64,000 nt of DNA from Rhodococcus erythropolis NBRC 15567 (lineage in GTDB: Bacteria > Actinomycetota > Actinomycetes > Mycobacteriales > Mycobacteriaceae): the NCBI RefSeq assembly GCF_001552595.1, contig NZ_BCRM01000008.1:124001-188000 (forward strand). The letters are read 5' to 3'. The notes below the pieces were generated by a model. That model was not told the DNA's origin. It saw nothing but the letters and a program-made list of their open reading frames with translations, and ran no database searches. Positions 1-10,172 of the stretch are shown one piece after another; position 1 is the first letter of the stretch; each line of letters starts with the position of its first letter. Made by a program: the position numbers and the translations under genes.

Positions 1-1
1 T

Positions 2-2956
2 GTCGTTTTGCTTGTCGTGATCGGAATCCTCATCGCCGCGAGGCCCGAGTTCTACACACGCGTACGACGCGGCGCCGGTTGGAAAGCGCTCGGCGTACTG
101 ATCGGCGGCATGGCTGTCGCGACCGTGATCGGTTGGGGCCTTGTCGAACTCTTCCCGGGCGACCTGCCGCAGAACCAACGATTCCTCTGGGCCCTGAACC
201 GCGTCACTGCGGCGGCTTCGGTCGACAACGAGGTGTTCGACGGCCATCCACGCGTCTTCGTCAACACGGTCCTCGGTCTCCTCGGCGCCATCGCACTACT
301 CGCCGCCGTCATGACGCTCTTCCGCGCGCAACGCTCCAACAACGCCCTCACCGGCAACGACGAATCCGCGATCCGCGGGTTGATCCAGAACTTCGGCGCC
401 GACGACTCCCTCGCTTACTTCGCCACCCGCCGCGACAAGGCCGTCATCTTCGCGCCGAGCGGCAAGGCCGCGATCACGTACCGCGTCGAGATCGGCGTCT
501 GCCTCGCCAGTGGTGATCCCATCGGCGATCCCGAGGCGTGGCCGCACGCCATCGAAGCGTGGCAGGACCTGGCCTCGCAGTACGGCTGGGCGACAGCCGT
601 CATGGGCGCCAGCGAAACCGGGGCGACGGCGTACAAGAAGGCAGGCTTGAGCGTCCTGCAACTCGGCGACGAAGCGATCCTGCGCACCCGCGAGTTCAAC
701 CTCAACGGACGCGACATGCGCCCGGTACGCCAGGCCGTCACCCGCGTCAGGCGCCACGGCGTCACCGTGCGGATGCGACGCCATCGCGACATCCCGCCCG
801 AGGACATGGCGGCCGTCATCATCCGCGCGGACGACTGGCGTGACACCGACACCGAGCGCGGCTTCTCCATGGCGCTCGGCCGACTGGGCGATCACCTCGA
901 CGGCGACTGCCTCCTCGTCGAAGCCGTCATGGGCGAAGGCACGGAGGACGAAAGCGTCGTCGGCATGCTTTCGCTCGTGCCGTGGGGACCGAACGGCGTT
1001 TCGCTCGATCTGATGCGTCGCAAGCCGACGGCACCCAACGGAGTCGTCGAATTGATGGTCTCGGAGTTGGCCACACGTTCCGACGAGATCGGCGTCGTGC
1101 GGGTCTCGCTCAACTTCGCCGTCTTCCGCTCGGTGTTCGAGGAAGGTTCGCGCATCGGCGCCGGCCCGATCCTCCGTATCTGGCGCTCGGTGCTCGTCTT
1201 CTTCTCCCGCTGGTGGCAGCTCGAAGCGCTGTACCGCTCCAACGTGAAGTACCAGCCGGATTGGGAGCCGCGTTTTCTCTGCTTCGAGGACAACCGTGAG
1301 CTGCCGCGCGTCGGATTCGCGTCGGCCATCGCCGAAGGCTTTGTGGTTCTGCCCAGTTTCGGGCGCAAGTCGAGCCAGGTCGTCAAGCACACCGGAACAC
1401 ATGCGGCGGTGCCGGCAGCTCTGGTGACTTCCGAAGGACTGCACGCCGACGGCAGCCCGCCGGACTCGGCGCCGTCGTTCACGACCAACGGTCCGCGTCG
1501 ACCCGAGCAGGTCCGCGTGCGCATGAACAAGCTCGCGCAACTCGCCGACGAAGGAATCGCCGCCTACCCCGTCGCCTACCCGCCGACGCATACGATCGCA
1601 GCCGCAGCGAAGTCGCCGGAGGGCACCCGCGTACGCATCGCGGGACGCCTGCTGAGGGTTCGCGACTACGGCGGAGTCGTGTTCACGGACGTGCGCGACT
1701 GGTCCGGCGACATCCAGGTCCTGGTCGACCAGGACAACGTCGGCCGGGAGAAGCTGGCGGAGTTCGCTGCCGAGTTCGATCTCGGTGACCTGATCGAAGT
1801 GAGCGGAACCATCGGGCGCAGCCGCAAGGGCGAGCTGTCGCTCATCGCCGTCGAGTGGCGCATGAACGGCAAGTGCCTGCACCCGCTGCCGGACAAGTGG
1901 AAGGGCCTCTCGGATCCCGAGACCCGAGTCCGCCAGCGGTACCTCGACATCGCCCTCAACCCGAAGGCCCGCGAACTGCTCGAGGCCCGAAGCGCCGTCG
2001 TGAAGTCGCTGCGCGATTCACTCGGTGGTCGCGGATACCTCGAAGTCGAGACCCCGATCCTGCAGCAGGTGCACGGCGGCGCGAACGCCGCTCCGTTCCT
2101 GACACACATCAACGCGTACAACCTCGACCTCTATCTCCGCATCGCACCCGAGCTGTACCTGAAGCGTTTGTGCGTCGCGGGTATGGAGAAGGTGTTCGAG
2201 ATCGGCCGCGTGTTCCGCAACGAGGGCGTCGACTTCAAACACAATCCCGAATTCACGATCCTCGAGGCCTACGAGGCGCACAGCGACTACGAGGGCATGA
2301 TGCGGATGTGCCGCGAGCTCATCCAAGCCGCGGCCGTCGCAGCGTTCGGGCGCGAAATCATCATGCGACCCGGCCCGGACGGCGAATTGGTCGAGGTCGA
2401 CATCTCCGGCGAGTGGCCGGTGAAGACGATGCACGGCGCCGTCGCCGAAAAGCTTGGTGTCGACGTCTCCCCCGAGACGAGTCTCGAAGACCTGCAGAAG
2501 CTGTGCGACGCCAACGAGATCCCGTACCAGTCCAGCTGGGATACCGGCGCCATCGCGCAGGAGATGTACGAGCACCTGGTCGAGGACTACACGGAGTTCC
2601 CGACGTTCTACACCAACTTCCCCACCTCGATGTCTCCGCTCACCCGGCCGCATCGCAGCATCCCCGGCGTCGCCGAGAAGTGGGACCTCGTCGCATGGGG
2701 TGTCGAACTCGGAACCGCGTACAGCGAGTTGACCGACCCCGTGGATCAGCGCAACCGGCTCACCGAGCAGTCGATGCTCGCGGCCGGCGGCGATCCAGAA
2801 GCGATGGAATTGGACGAGGACTTCCTTCAAGCCCTCGAACACGCGATGCCGCCGACGGGTGGTCTCGGGATGGGCGTCGACCGAATCGTCATGCTGATCA
2901 CGGGCGGCAGCATCCGCGAGACGCTGGCCTTCCCCCTCGCGAAACCGCGTCAGTAG
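2..2956 (+). CDS. lysX: Bifunctional lysyl-tRNA synthetase / lysyl-phosphatidylglycerol synthetase LysX, 5' truncated
   Basis: The frame is already open at the left edge, so the N-terminal membrane part lies outside; about 985 codons remain, against roughly 1,170 in mycobacterial LysX (from memory). Remaining domains in order: a membrane segment (about nt 10-160), an MprF/DUF2156 aminoacyl-transfer domain (about 350-1350), an OB-fold anticodon-binding domain (about 1630-1860) and a class II lysyl-tRNA synthetase core to the stop. Motif 2 is visible as [11 protein letters not shown] (about nt 2200) and motif 3 as GMGVDRIVM (about nt 2870). Known role of the family: it charges tRNA-Lys and moves lysine onto phosphatidylglycerol, lowering membrane negative charge and giving resistance to cationic peptides. 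A hydrolase gene follows after 13 bp. Confidence 0.93.
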
Positions 2957-2969
2957 TCCGGATTCTCAC

Positions 2970-3860
2970 GTGCCGGAATTGTTCCACGTGAAACCACCGG
3001 GCGAGATCTTGCAGGTCGGCGAGAGCCGACTGCATGTTCTTGCCGAGGGCGACGGCCCCGTCGTCGTCCTGTGCGGCGGACTGGCGGGCAACTGGTTCGA
3101 CTGGGATGACTGCGCGCGTCATCTCCAGTCGGACCACACCGTCGTCCGCTTCGATCGCCCGGGCTTCGGACTCAGCGAGCCGTCTTCCGACGTGCCGACC
3201 GTCCGCGGCGAAGCTCAGCGGATCCGCGACGTGCTCGACACTCTGGGACTGACTGGTCCGGCCGTCGTCGTCGGCCACTCCATCGCCGGCTTCTATGCCG
3301 AAGGCTTCTCGCGACTGTTCCCCGATCGGGCGGCGGGGATGCTGCTCCTCGATTCCAGTGCCGAGAAAGAACCGAAACGTCTTTTCCCCCGTGACCTGCT
3401 GCTGATCGCCTCCCGGGCCGCCGCGGCCTCGTTCAGCACCACCGGACTCCAACGACTCCTCGGCACCACGACGCGCAAGATCCTCAACCAGTCCGTGCCG
3501 CCGAGCGGGTCGTCCGAAGCCACCCTCGAATGGGTCAGGAAGATCTACCGCGAGCCTCACTATCTGGAGGCGGCGATGATCGAATACGTCGCGTACACCG
3601 ATATGGCGCTGGAGCTCACCGCTTTACGACACTCGAGCAAGCATCCACTGCCCGACATCGACCTCAGCGTCGTTGCCGCACACACTGGCCACACCACTCC
3701 CTGGTCCATCGCCTGGATGGCAAAGCAGCAGAAACTCGCCACCTACCTCGGCGGGAGTTTTCACGTCCTGCGCCCGGCGCATCACCACGCGATGATCGAT
3801 CAGCCCGAGGAGTTGGCGAACTTGATTCGGCGCCTCACGCAGCCGAACCCTCGGGAATGA
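2970..3860 (+). CDS. Alpha/beta hydrolase
   Basis: This 296-residue protein has a standard alpha/beta-hydrolase fold. The nucleophile elbow is GHSIAG (Ser104). An oxyanion-loop stretch VVVLCGGLAGN lies near residue 31, and a C-terminal His-rich stretch HHHAMIDQPEE carries the likely catalytic His. There is no signal peptide. The GTG start at 2970 is 13 bp after lysX, so co-transcription with lysX is likely and a role near lipid metabolism is possible, but the substrate cannot be read from sequence. It could equally be a haloperoxidase- or lipase-like esterase. Confidence 0.8.
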   Translation: MPELFHVKPPGEILQVGESRLHVLAEGDGPVVVLCGGLAGNWFDWDDCARHLQSDHTVVRFDRPGFGLSEPSSDVPTVRGEAQRIRDVLDTLGLTGPAVVVGHSIAGFYAEGFSRLFPDRAAGMLLLDSSAEKEPKRLFPRDLLLIASRAAAASFSTTGLQRLLGTTTRKILNQSVPPSGSSEATLEWVRKIYREPHYLEAAMIEYVAYTDMALELTALRHSSKHPLPDIDLSVVAAHTGHTTPWSIAWMAKQQKLATYLGGSFHVLRPAHHHAMIDQPEELANLIRRLTQPNPRE

Positions 3861-3938
3861 CACTTCAACGTACAACTCGGACAGTAGCCGGATCATTGCT
3901 AGGCTCGGACAGCTTCTGCTTTCTACGACAGGCTGGCC

Positions 3939-5348
3939 ATGGATCGTTCGACAACCCGGGTGCGCTCGTCGCTGATCTTCGTCGCCATACTCGTTGTCGC
4001 ACTCGCCGGCATCGCCGCCCGTCCGCCCGGGTTTCTGTCGACCTTCTGGCCCGCCAACGCGATCCTTCTGGGCATTCTCCTTCGTAACCCACGCTCGTTT
4101 GCGCCGATCGGACTCGCTGTCGGCGGCGCCGCGCTGCTGACGGCGGATCTTGCGACCGGAAGCCCCGTGCAGAGGGCCTTCGAACTGAATGCGATCAATC
4201 TGGTCGGCGTCACGACAGGATTGATCGCCGCGAACTTGCTCGGCTGTTTTCCGCGGCGGATCTCCGAGACCAAGTACACGACCAGAATCTTCGTCGTCTC
4301 GGTTCTGGCGTCGTTCACGGCTGGGTCCGCGAGCGCGCTGCGCACTCAACTCCACGAAGGAAGCGGTGCGGGAACGGAATTGGTGGGTTGGTTCTTCGCC
4401 GACCTGTGCACCTATCTGATCGTGCTGCCCATCCTTCTTTCCGCACCTCCGTTCGACCACGTCCGTCGTACGTTCGGGCCGTCCGTGCGGCAGAATCTGC
4501 GACTTCGACGGGTCGCCCAGATCCTTCTGCCGCTGGCAGCCCTCCTCGCCTGCCTCCCGCTGGCCCTCGAAGTGCAGGGAGCCCTCGCATTGCTGCTTCC
4601 GATGCCGGCGCTCTTGTGGTGCGCGATGCGCGTCTCGCTGTTCAGCACTTCGCTCCTCGCGGCTGGGTGGAGCGCGTGGGCGCTGATCATGGCGGGCCAG
4701 GGGCGGTTGGCCCTGGCCGATCCGGTTCACCTGCTGAGCGAAGGTGTAACCACCAGGATCTCCGTCATCTTGATGGCGCTCTCCCCCATCGCCGTAGCCG
4801 TCGCCACGGGCGCACAACGACGCGCTGAACGTGAACTCCAACGCATCGCCGAATGCGACGCCCTGACCGGAACGCTGAGCCGACATGCGTTCTGGACCCA
4901 GTCGCAGGAACTCCTCGACACCCAACACACAGCGCGAAAATCGATCGCCGTCATGATGCTCGATCTCGACCACTTCAAATCGATCAACGACAACCTCGGC
5001 CACCTCACCGGAGATTCGGTCCTCGAACAATTCGGAAACACCCTCCTCGCCACTACCGAAGGACTGGGACTGTCCGGTCGCCTTGGCGGTGAGGAATTTG
5101 CCGTCGCCGCCGCCGACTGCACATTCGAGGAAGCAATTGCCCTGGCAGAACGCATCAGGCAGAGGCAGGAGGCGCACTCCCGATCCATCCGCGGCTTCGC
5201 CGGAACGGTCAGTATCGGAGTCGCCTGGGTAGATCAGGCCATGGCCGAGATGGACGCTCTGCTCGACATCGCCGACACCGCCATGTACCAGGCGAAACGC
5301 GAAGGCCGAAACCTCGTGGTGGCCGTCGATCTGTACATGGCAAGGTGA
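3939..5348 (+). CDS. Membrane-anchored GGDEF protein (MASE1-like sensor, putative diguanylate cyclase)
   Basis: It is 469 residues long. The N-terminal half (about 10-290) is a run of hydrophobic segments and includes FWPANAILLG, typical of MASE1 integral-membrane sensor domains. The C-terminal part (about 305-465) is a GGDEF domain with the active-site loop RLGGEEF (GGEEF, a competent variant) and DLDHFKSINDN. The RxxD inhibitory site expected just before the signature is absent, so product inhibition is probably lacking. Expected reaction: two GTP to cyclic di-GMP at the inner membrane. It overlaps the next gene by 4 bp (GTGA), which indicates translational coupling. Confidence 0.85.
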   Translation: MDRSTTRVRSSLIFVAILVVALAGIAARPPGFLSTFWPANAILLGILLRNPRSFAPIGLAVGGAALLTADLATGSPVQRAFELNAINLVGVTTGLIAANLLGCFPRRISETKYTTRIFVVSVLASFTAGSASALRTQLHEGSGAGTELVGWFFADLCTYLIVLPILLSAPPFDHVRRTFGPSVRQNLRLRRVAQILLPLAALLACLPLALEVQGALALLLPMPALLWCAMRVSLFSTSLLAAGWSAWALIMAGQGRLALADPVHLLSEGVTTRISVILMALSPIAVAVATGAQRRAERELQRIAECDALTGTLSRHAFWTQSQELLDTQHTARKSIAVMMLDLDHFKSINDNLGHLTGDSVLEQFGNTLLATTEGLGLSGRLGGEEFAVAAADCTFEEAIALAERIRQRQEAHSRSIRGFAGTVSIGVAWVDQAMAEMDALLDIADTAMYQAKREGRNLVVAVDLYMAR

Positions 5349-5953
5349 CGTGGGTGCAACTACTCCTGATCCGACACGCGCTCCCCGAACTGGCCGAGGT
5401 CACCGAAGGCTTCGCCGATCCCTCACTGACCGACGCCGGTCGCGTGCAGGCACTTCGGCTGCCTGCGGCATTGGCCCCCTACCGGATCACCGGGCTCTTC
5501 AGTAGCCCGCAGAAGCGCGCACTCGAGACCGCGGACCCGGTAGCGCAGGCATTGGATCTTCCGGTCACCCAGCTCGAGGGTCTGGCGGAGTACGACTACG
5601 AGCAGCCCCACTACATCCCGATGCACGAGGTCTTGGAACGCGCACCGGAAACGTATGCGCGTATCAAGGCCGGATGGCTACCCGAGTCGGTGGACGGCGA
5701 CACTTTTCGTGCGCGAGTCCTCGGTGCGATCGACGACGTCGTAGCCGCAACCGACAACAACGCCACCGTGGCGATCTTCTGCCACGGCGGCGTCATCAAT
5801 ATCGTTCTGCAGGAACTACTCGGGCTGGAGCGTCCGTTGACCTTCCCGATCGAGTACGTGTCCGTCACGCGAATTCTTGTTTCCCGGGACGGTAGCCGCA
5901 GGGTCGGGTCGATCAACGAAACCGGTCACGTACGCAACATGCTTCGCGTGTAG
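5345..5953 (+). CDS. Histidine phosphatase (phosphoglycerate-mutase superfamily)
   Basis: This 202-residue protein starts with LLIRHALPEL, the RH(G/A) motif whose His becomes phosphorylated. The second His lies in AIFCHGGVIN and the arginine-containing FSSPQKRALETA is also present. The fold covers phosphosugar mutases and many small phosphatases; no substrate can be assigned. The GTG start overlaps the GGDEF gene stop by 4 bp. Its TAG stop directly abuts the stop of the convergent ABC transporter gene, with no spacer. Confidence 0.82.
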   Translation: MTWVQLLLIRHALPELAEVTEGFADPSLTDAGRVQALRLPAALAPYRITGLFSSPQKRALETADPVAQALDLPVTQLEGLAEYDYEQPHYIPMHEVLERAPETYARIKAGWLPESVDGDTFRARVLGAIDDVVAATDNNATVAIFCHGGVINIVLQELLGLERPLTFPIEYVSVTRILVSRDGSRRVGSINETGHVRNMLRV

Positions 5954-6943
5954 TCACACGTTGTGGCACGCCACCTGATGACCGCCCTGGACGAGACGAA
6001 GTTCGGGAACTTCCTCGGCGCAGAGATCCGTGGCCAGCGGGCACCGAGTACGGAACCGGCAGCCGCTGGGCGGATTGAGCGGCGACGGCAGTTCGATGAC
6101 CTTCTGCTCGACGTTCTGCGCTGCGGTGACGGTGGCATCAGGATCGGGAATCGACGACAGCAGTAGCTGCGTGTACGGGTGCAGCGCGCGGTTCTGCATG
6201 TCTTCTGCGGGAACGATTTCGCAGACGCGGCCCAAGTACATGATCATCACGCGGTCACTGATGTTCTTCACGACGGCCATGTTGTGCGCGATGAACAGCA
6301 AAGACAGCCCGTGACGCTTCTTCGCATCCTCGAGCAGGTTCAGAATCTGCGCCTGCACGGAGACGTCGAGGCTCGAGACCGGCTCGTCACAGATCAGGAC
6401 TTTGGGATCGAGCATCAATGCACGGGCGATGCACACACGCTGGCACTGTCCGCCCGAGAGTTCGCGCGGGGTCCGGTCCCACACCATGTCCGGGTCCAAC
6501 CCGACCTCGGCAAGAACCTCGCGTGCCCGAGCTTCGATGGCGGCCTTGTCTTTTCCGCCCCAGATCGACGGACCCTCGGTGATGAGAGCCTTGACCTTGC
6601 GACGCGGGTTCAGGGAGGAGATCGGATCTTGGAAGATCATCTGCAACTGAGTGCGGCTGCGACGCAATTCTTCTGCGCCCAGTGCCGTCATTTCGGTCTC
6701 TCCGAGGCGAATGGAGCCCGACGTCGGTGAGGGCAACTGCATGATCGCCCGGCCCGCTGTGGACTTGCCACAGCCGGATTCACCGACAACGCCCAATGTT
6801 TCACCCGGAGCGACGGTGAAGCTGATCCCGGACACGGCGTGAACGGTCTGCCCCTTGCCGACGTTGAATTCGACGACCAGGTCCTCGACCGTCAGGGCCG
6901 CGTCCACCGTCTCGGGCTTTCTGGTTTCGGTTGCTGCAGTCAT
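5954..6943 (-). CDS. Oligopeptide/dipeptide ABC transporter ATPase (DppF/OppF type)
   Basis: A 329-residue nucleotide-binding subunit with Walker A GESGCGKST, signature LSGGQCQRV and Walker B VLICDEPVS. A C-terminal Cys-containing segment (RFRTRCPLATDLC) is typical of Opp/Dpp ATPases, where it can hold an Fe-S cluster. It is the last gene of a five-gene minus-strand operon (binding protein, two permeases, two ATPases) and overlaps the preceding ATPase gene at a single base. Together these should power uptake of peptides or a related small solute; the substrate is not determinable here. Confidence 0.9.
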   Translation of the reverse strand: MTAATETRKPETVDAALTVEDLVVEFNVGKGQTVHAVSGISFTVAPGETLGVVGESGCGKSTAGRAIMQLPSPTSGSIRLGETEMTALGAEELRRSRTQLQMIFQDPISSLNPRRKVKALITEGPSIWGGKDKAAIEARAREVLAEVGLDPDMVWDRTPRELSGGQCQRVCIARALMLDPKVLICDEPVSSLDVSVQAQILNLLEDAKKRHGLSLLFIAHNMAVVKNISDRVMIMYLGRVCEIVPAEDMQNRALHPYTQLLLSSIPDPDATVTAAQNVEQKVIELPSPLNPPSGCRFRTRCPLATDLCAEEVPELRLVQGGHQVACHNV

Positions 6944-8040
6944 CAGACCATCTCCTTCACCGCGAGCGTCAGGCCCGCTGCGGTAGTGCCGGCCTTCTCG
7001 TTGGCGACCAATGCCGTTGTGCCTTCAGGGGTGTCGACCGGGTAGTGGCACGCGAACGTGTGACTTTCGGTTGTGTTGTCTCCCAGGCCACCGGGAGCCA
7101 GAGCCGGTTCGCCGGTCAGGCAGTCGTCCTGGGCATACCGGCAGCGAGCGGCGAAGCGGCAACCGGTGATCGGCTTCGTCATGTCCGGCAGTCCACCCGG
7201 AATTGTCTGCAGCACTGTGTGCGTCGGCGATTCGAGTCGCGGAATCGCGGCCATCAGCGCTTCGGTGTACGGGTGGCGCGGACGAGTGAACAACTCCTCG
7301 GTGGCCGACGTTTCCACGACGGACCCGGCGTACATGACGGCGACGCGATCCGATCGTCCCGAGACCACACCGAGGTCGTGGCTGATCAGGATGACGGCCA
7401 TGTTGAGCTTGTCGTTGAGCGAGGCGAGCAGGTCGAGGATCTGCTTCTGCACGGTCACGTCGAGAGCTGTGGTCGGTTCGTCCGCGATCAGCAGTTTCGG
7501 CTCGCAGGCCAGGGCCATCGCGATGACCACACGCTGACGCATACCGCCCGAAAGTTCGTGGGGGTACTGATCGAGCCGACGCTTGGGCTCGGGGATACCC
7601 ACCATCGACAGGAGTTCCGCTGCGCGATCGCGAGCCGCGTCCTTCTTCAGACCCAGGTGGAACTTCAAGGATTCGGTGATGTGGGTACCGATGCGCTTGA
7701 ACGGATTGAGCGAGGTCATCGGATCCTGGAAGACCATGGCGATCTCGGGTCCCCAGAAGTGCTTCATCTCCGACTTCTTCATGGTCGACATGTCGCGGCC
7801 GGCAAACGTCACCGTCCCGCTGATGTCCAGAGCCGGACCCTTCTGCAGCAGACCCATGATGGTGCGTCCGAGAACCGACTTGCCGGAACCGGATTCACCC
7901 ACGATACCGAGAGTTTCACCGGCGGAAACGTGGATCGAGACACCGTCGACTGCTCGCAACTGGCCACGCGGAGTGGCGAATACGGTCCTGATGTTGTCCG
8001 CCTGCAGTAGCGGAACGCCGTTCTGAACTGAAGTGGTCAC
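6943..8040 (-). CDS. Oligopeptide/dipeptide ABC transporter ATPase (DppD/OppD type)
   Basis: A 365-residue ATPase with Walker A GESGSGKS, signature LSGGMRQRV, Walker B LLIADEPTT and the C-terminal Cys cluster CRFAARCRYAQDDC of the Opp/Dpp family. It overlaps the permease gene upstream by 4 bp and touches the second ATPase gene downstream, so all three are translationally linked. It should pair with the other ATPase as a heterodimer on the cytoplasmic face of the importer. Confidence 0.9.
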   Translation of the reverse strand: MTTSVQNGVPLLQADNIRTVFATPRGQLRAVDGVSIHVSAGETLGIVGESGSGKSVLGRTIMGLLQKGPALDISGTVTFAGRDMSTMKKSEMKHFWGPEIAMVFQDPMTSLNPFKRIGTHITESLKFHLGLKKDAARDRAAELLSMVGIPEPKRRLDQYPHELSGGMRQRVVIAMALACEPKLLIADEPTTALDVTVQKQILDLLASLNDKLNMAVILISHDLGVVSGRSDRVAVMYAGSVVETSATEELFTRPRHPYTEALMAAIPRLESPTHTVLQTIPGGLPDMTKPITGCRFAARCRYAQDDCLTGEPALAPGGLGDNTTESHTFACHYPVDTPEGTTALVANEKAGTTAAGLTLAVKEMV

Positions 8041-9131
8041 AGCTTACTCCGATACTTCTCGCCGATGAGGTTGAAGGAGAACACCGTCAGGAAGAGGAAG
8101 ACGCCGGGAACCAGAACGATGAACGGATGCTTCTCCACGATCCCGCCCTGGCCTTCCGCAATCATGTTGCCCCAGGTCGGATCAGGTTGTGCGATACCGA
8201 GTCCGAGGAAGCTGAGTGATGCTTCCGCGACAATCAGGCCGGAGACGGCCACCAGGCCGAGCGCGGCGACCGGAACGAGGACGTTGGGAACCAACTCGCG
8301 CCAGATGACGCGCCATTTGGTGGCGCCCATGGCCCGCGCGGCAAGCACGAACTCCCGTTGGGCGACGACGATGGTGTTGGCCCTGGCGATTCGAACCATG
8401 CTGGGAATGCAGAGAATCGAGAGTGCGAGGGTGATGTTGCGCAGGTTCGACGTGAGCACCGCGGCCAGTGCGATCAACAGCACCAGAGAAGGAATGGCCA
8501 GCAGCGAGTTGGTCAGGATTCCGACGACTGCGTCGACCTTGCCGCGGAAGTAACCGGCCATGACGCCGATGGTGCCGCCGATGATCATGCCGATCAGTAC
8601 GGCGCAGATGGCCACGGTCAAGGATGCCCTGGCACCGAACAAAGCGCGGGCAAGCAGGTCGAGACCGAAGTTGTTGGTACCCAACGGGTGATCGGAGAGC
8701 AGGCTCGGCGAGGCGAAGCCCGGCTCGGCCAAGGTCTTGACCGTGTCCTTGTACTCACCGAGCGGCAGCAGCGGTGCGAAGATCGCGGCCAGGATCAGCG
8801 CGGCCAGCCAGATGCATGCCAACCAGTACGAGAGATCGAACTGACTGCCCCACTTGGACGTACCGAGCTTGCCGAGACCCTTGAAGAGGAAAACCAGGGC
8901 AACGAGCGCGAGCACGATGCGGACGGTCATCATGATGGCCGAACCGAAGAGTGCGGTGCCGAGCAGCGCAACGCCGATCACCGTGAGAATCGATCCGATC
9001 AGGACCAGATTCTTGGGCTGTTCCAACGTCTCGACGGGACCGGGAGCCAGCAGGACTGTCTGCTGCCGGTATGTCATCACCTCGGACGGGGCCGGCGACG
9101 GGGCCGCTCCGTCTGGCGTCACTTCAGACAT
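8037..9131 (-). CDS. ABC transporter permease (DppC/OppC type)
   Basis: I place the start at the ATG at 9131 (sequence MSEVTPDG), which overlaps the upstream permease stop by 8 bp; this gives 364 residues. A longer frame runs upstream but would overlap that gene by 59 bp. The protein carries the binding-protein-dependent permease core in its C-terminal part (LAARAMGATKWRVIWRELVP, the loop that contacts the ATPases). It has an unusual N-terminal extension of about 100 residues with two additional hydrophobic segments (around residues 30-85 of the mature start) before the usual first helix. Confidence 0.88.
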   Translation of the reverse strand: MSEVTPDGAAPSPAPSEVMTYRQQTVLLAPGPVETLEQPKNLVLIGSILTVIGVALLGTALFGSAIMMTVRIVLALVALVFLFKGLGKLGTSKWGSQFDLSYWLACIWLAALILAAIFAPLLPLGEYKDTVKTLAEPGFASPSLLSDHPLGTNNFGLDLLARALFGARASLTVAICAVLIGMIIGGTIGVMAGYFRGKVDAVVGILTNSLLAIPSLVLLIALAAVLTSNLRNITLALSILCIPSMVRIARANTIVVAQREFVLAARAMGATKWRVIWRELVPNVLVPVAALGLVAVSGLIVAEASLSFLGLGIAQPDPTWGNMIAEGQGGIVEKHPFIVLVPGVFLFLTVFSFNLIGEKYRSKL

Positions 9132-10080
9132 GGACACGACGACTCCTCGGGTCAAGATAGGTGTACAGAACATCGATCGCACTGTTGACGAGGACGTAGA
9201 TGACCGCGATCACGACCACCGCGCCAAGCAGCATCGGCGAATCACCTTGCTGCGCTGCGCGGACGATGAGCGTGCCCATTCCGGGCAACGAGAAGAGCGT
9301 CTCGACGATCACGGTGCTGCCGATCATGCCGCCGAGAGCCAGACCCATCATCGTGATGAGCGAGAACGACGACGGTCGGAGCGCGTCACTGAAAAGCACT
9401 CGCAGCGTGGGCATTCCCTTCGCCTTCGAAGCGAGGATGTAATCCTCACGGAGCGTCGTCACCAGATCGGATCGGAGAACGCGAGTGAACATCGCCATCT
9501 CGAGGAGGCTGATGGTGATAGCCGGGAGTATTGCGTGTGAGAGGTTTCCGGAGAGGCTGTCCCCGATGCGCACCCACTGTGATCGCGGGAACCAGCCGAG
9601 CCAATTGACGGTGACCATGATCAGCAACAGACCGGCGAGGAAGCTCGGGACGGAAAGAACACCGAACGTCGCGGCGCTGATGACGCGGTCGATGACGCCG
9701 CCTTCGTGGTGCGCCGACCAGAGTGCGAGCGGCACGGCGACGACGAGTGCGATGACCAGACCCATCACGGCCAACTGAACGCTGACGGGCAGTGCCGAGC
9801 CGATCGCAGTCAGAACGTCCTGCTGCGGGGGAACAAGCGAATTACCGAGGTCGCCCTGGAGAGCGCTGGTCAGCCAGTCCCAATAGCGAACCAGGAGTGG
9901 ATCGTTGAGCCCGAGCTGCTGCCGAACTTCCTCGTACTCGGCGGGCGTTCGGCCTTCACCTAGAACGGAGACAGCAGGATCGCCGGGGATCAGTGATGCC
10001 AGCACGAAGGTTCCGAAGCTGACGATCAGGATCACAATGACGAGCTGGCCCAATTTCTTACCTATTGCGCCGATGTTCAT
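9124..10080 (-). CDS. ABC transporter permease (DppB/OppB type)
   Basis: The start is set at the ATG at 10080 (MNIGAIGKKLGQ) because a good ribosome-binding site, GAAGGAG, precedes it; this gives 318 residues. The family pattern is clear: an N-terminal helix, the SLIPGDPAVSVLGE segment typical of DppB, six membrane helices, and the ATPase-contacting loop SKAKGMPTLRVLFSDALRPS. It is the second gene of the importer operon. Confidence 0.9.
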   Translation of the reverse strand: MNIGAIGKKLGQLVIVILIVSFGTFVLASLIPGDPAVSVLGEGRTPAEYEEVRQQLGLNDPLLVRYWDWLTSALQGDLGNSLVPPQQDVLTAIGSALPVSVQLAVMGLVIALVVAVPLALWSAHHEGGVIDRVISAATFGVLSVPSFLAGLLLIMVTVNWLGWFPRSQWVRIGDSLSGNLSHAILPAITISLLEMAMFTRVLRSDLVTTLREDYILASKAKGMPTLRVLFSDALRPSSFSLITMMGLALGGMIGSTVIVETLFSLPGMGTLIVRAAQQGDSPMLLGAVVVIAVIYVLVNSAIDVLYTYLDPRSRRVHV

Positions 10081-10172
10081 CGATTTCGTCTCCTTCGGAC
10101 AGCGAGCTCGCAATACACAGCAGTTCCTCTGATTTCAGGTCTTGGTTCAAGCTCTCCAGGACTTCAGGCTCT

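Noticed and set aside
296-1882. A 528-codon minus-strand frame across lysX
   Set aside because: Shadow of LysX; composition and lack of any domain show it is not a gene.
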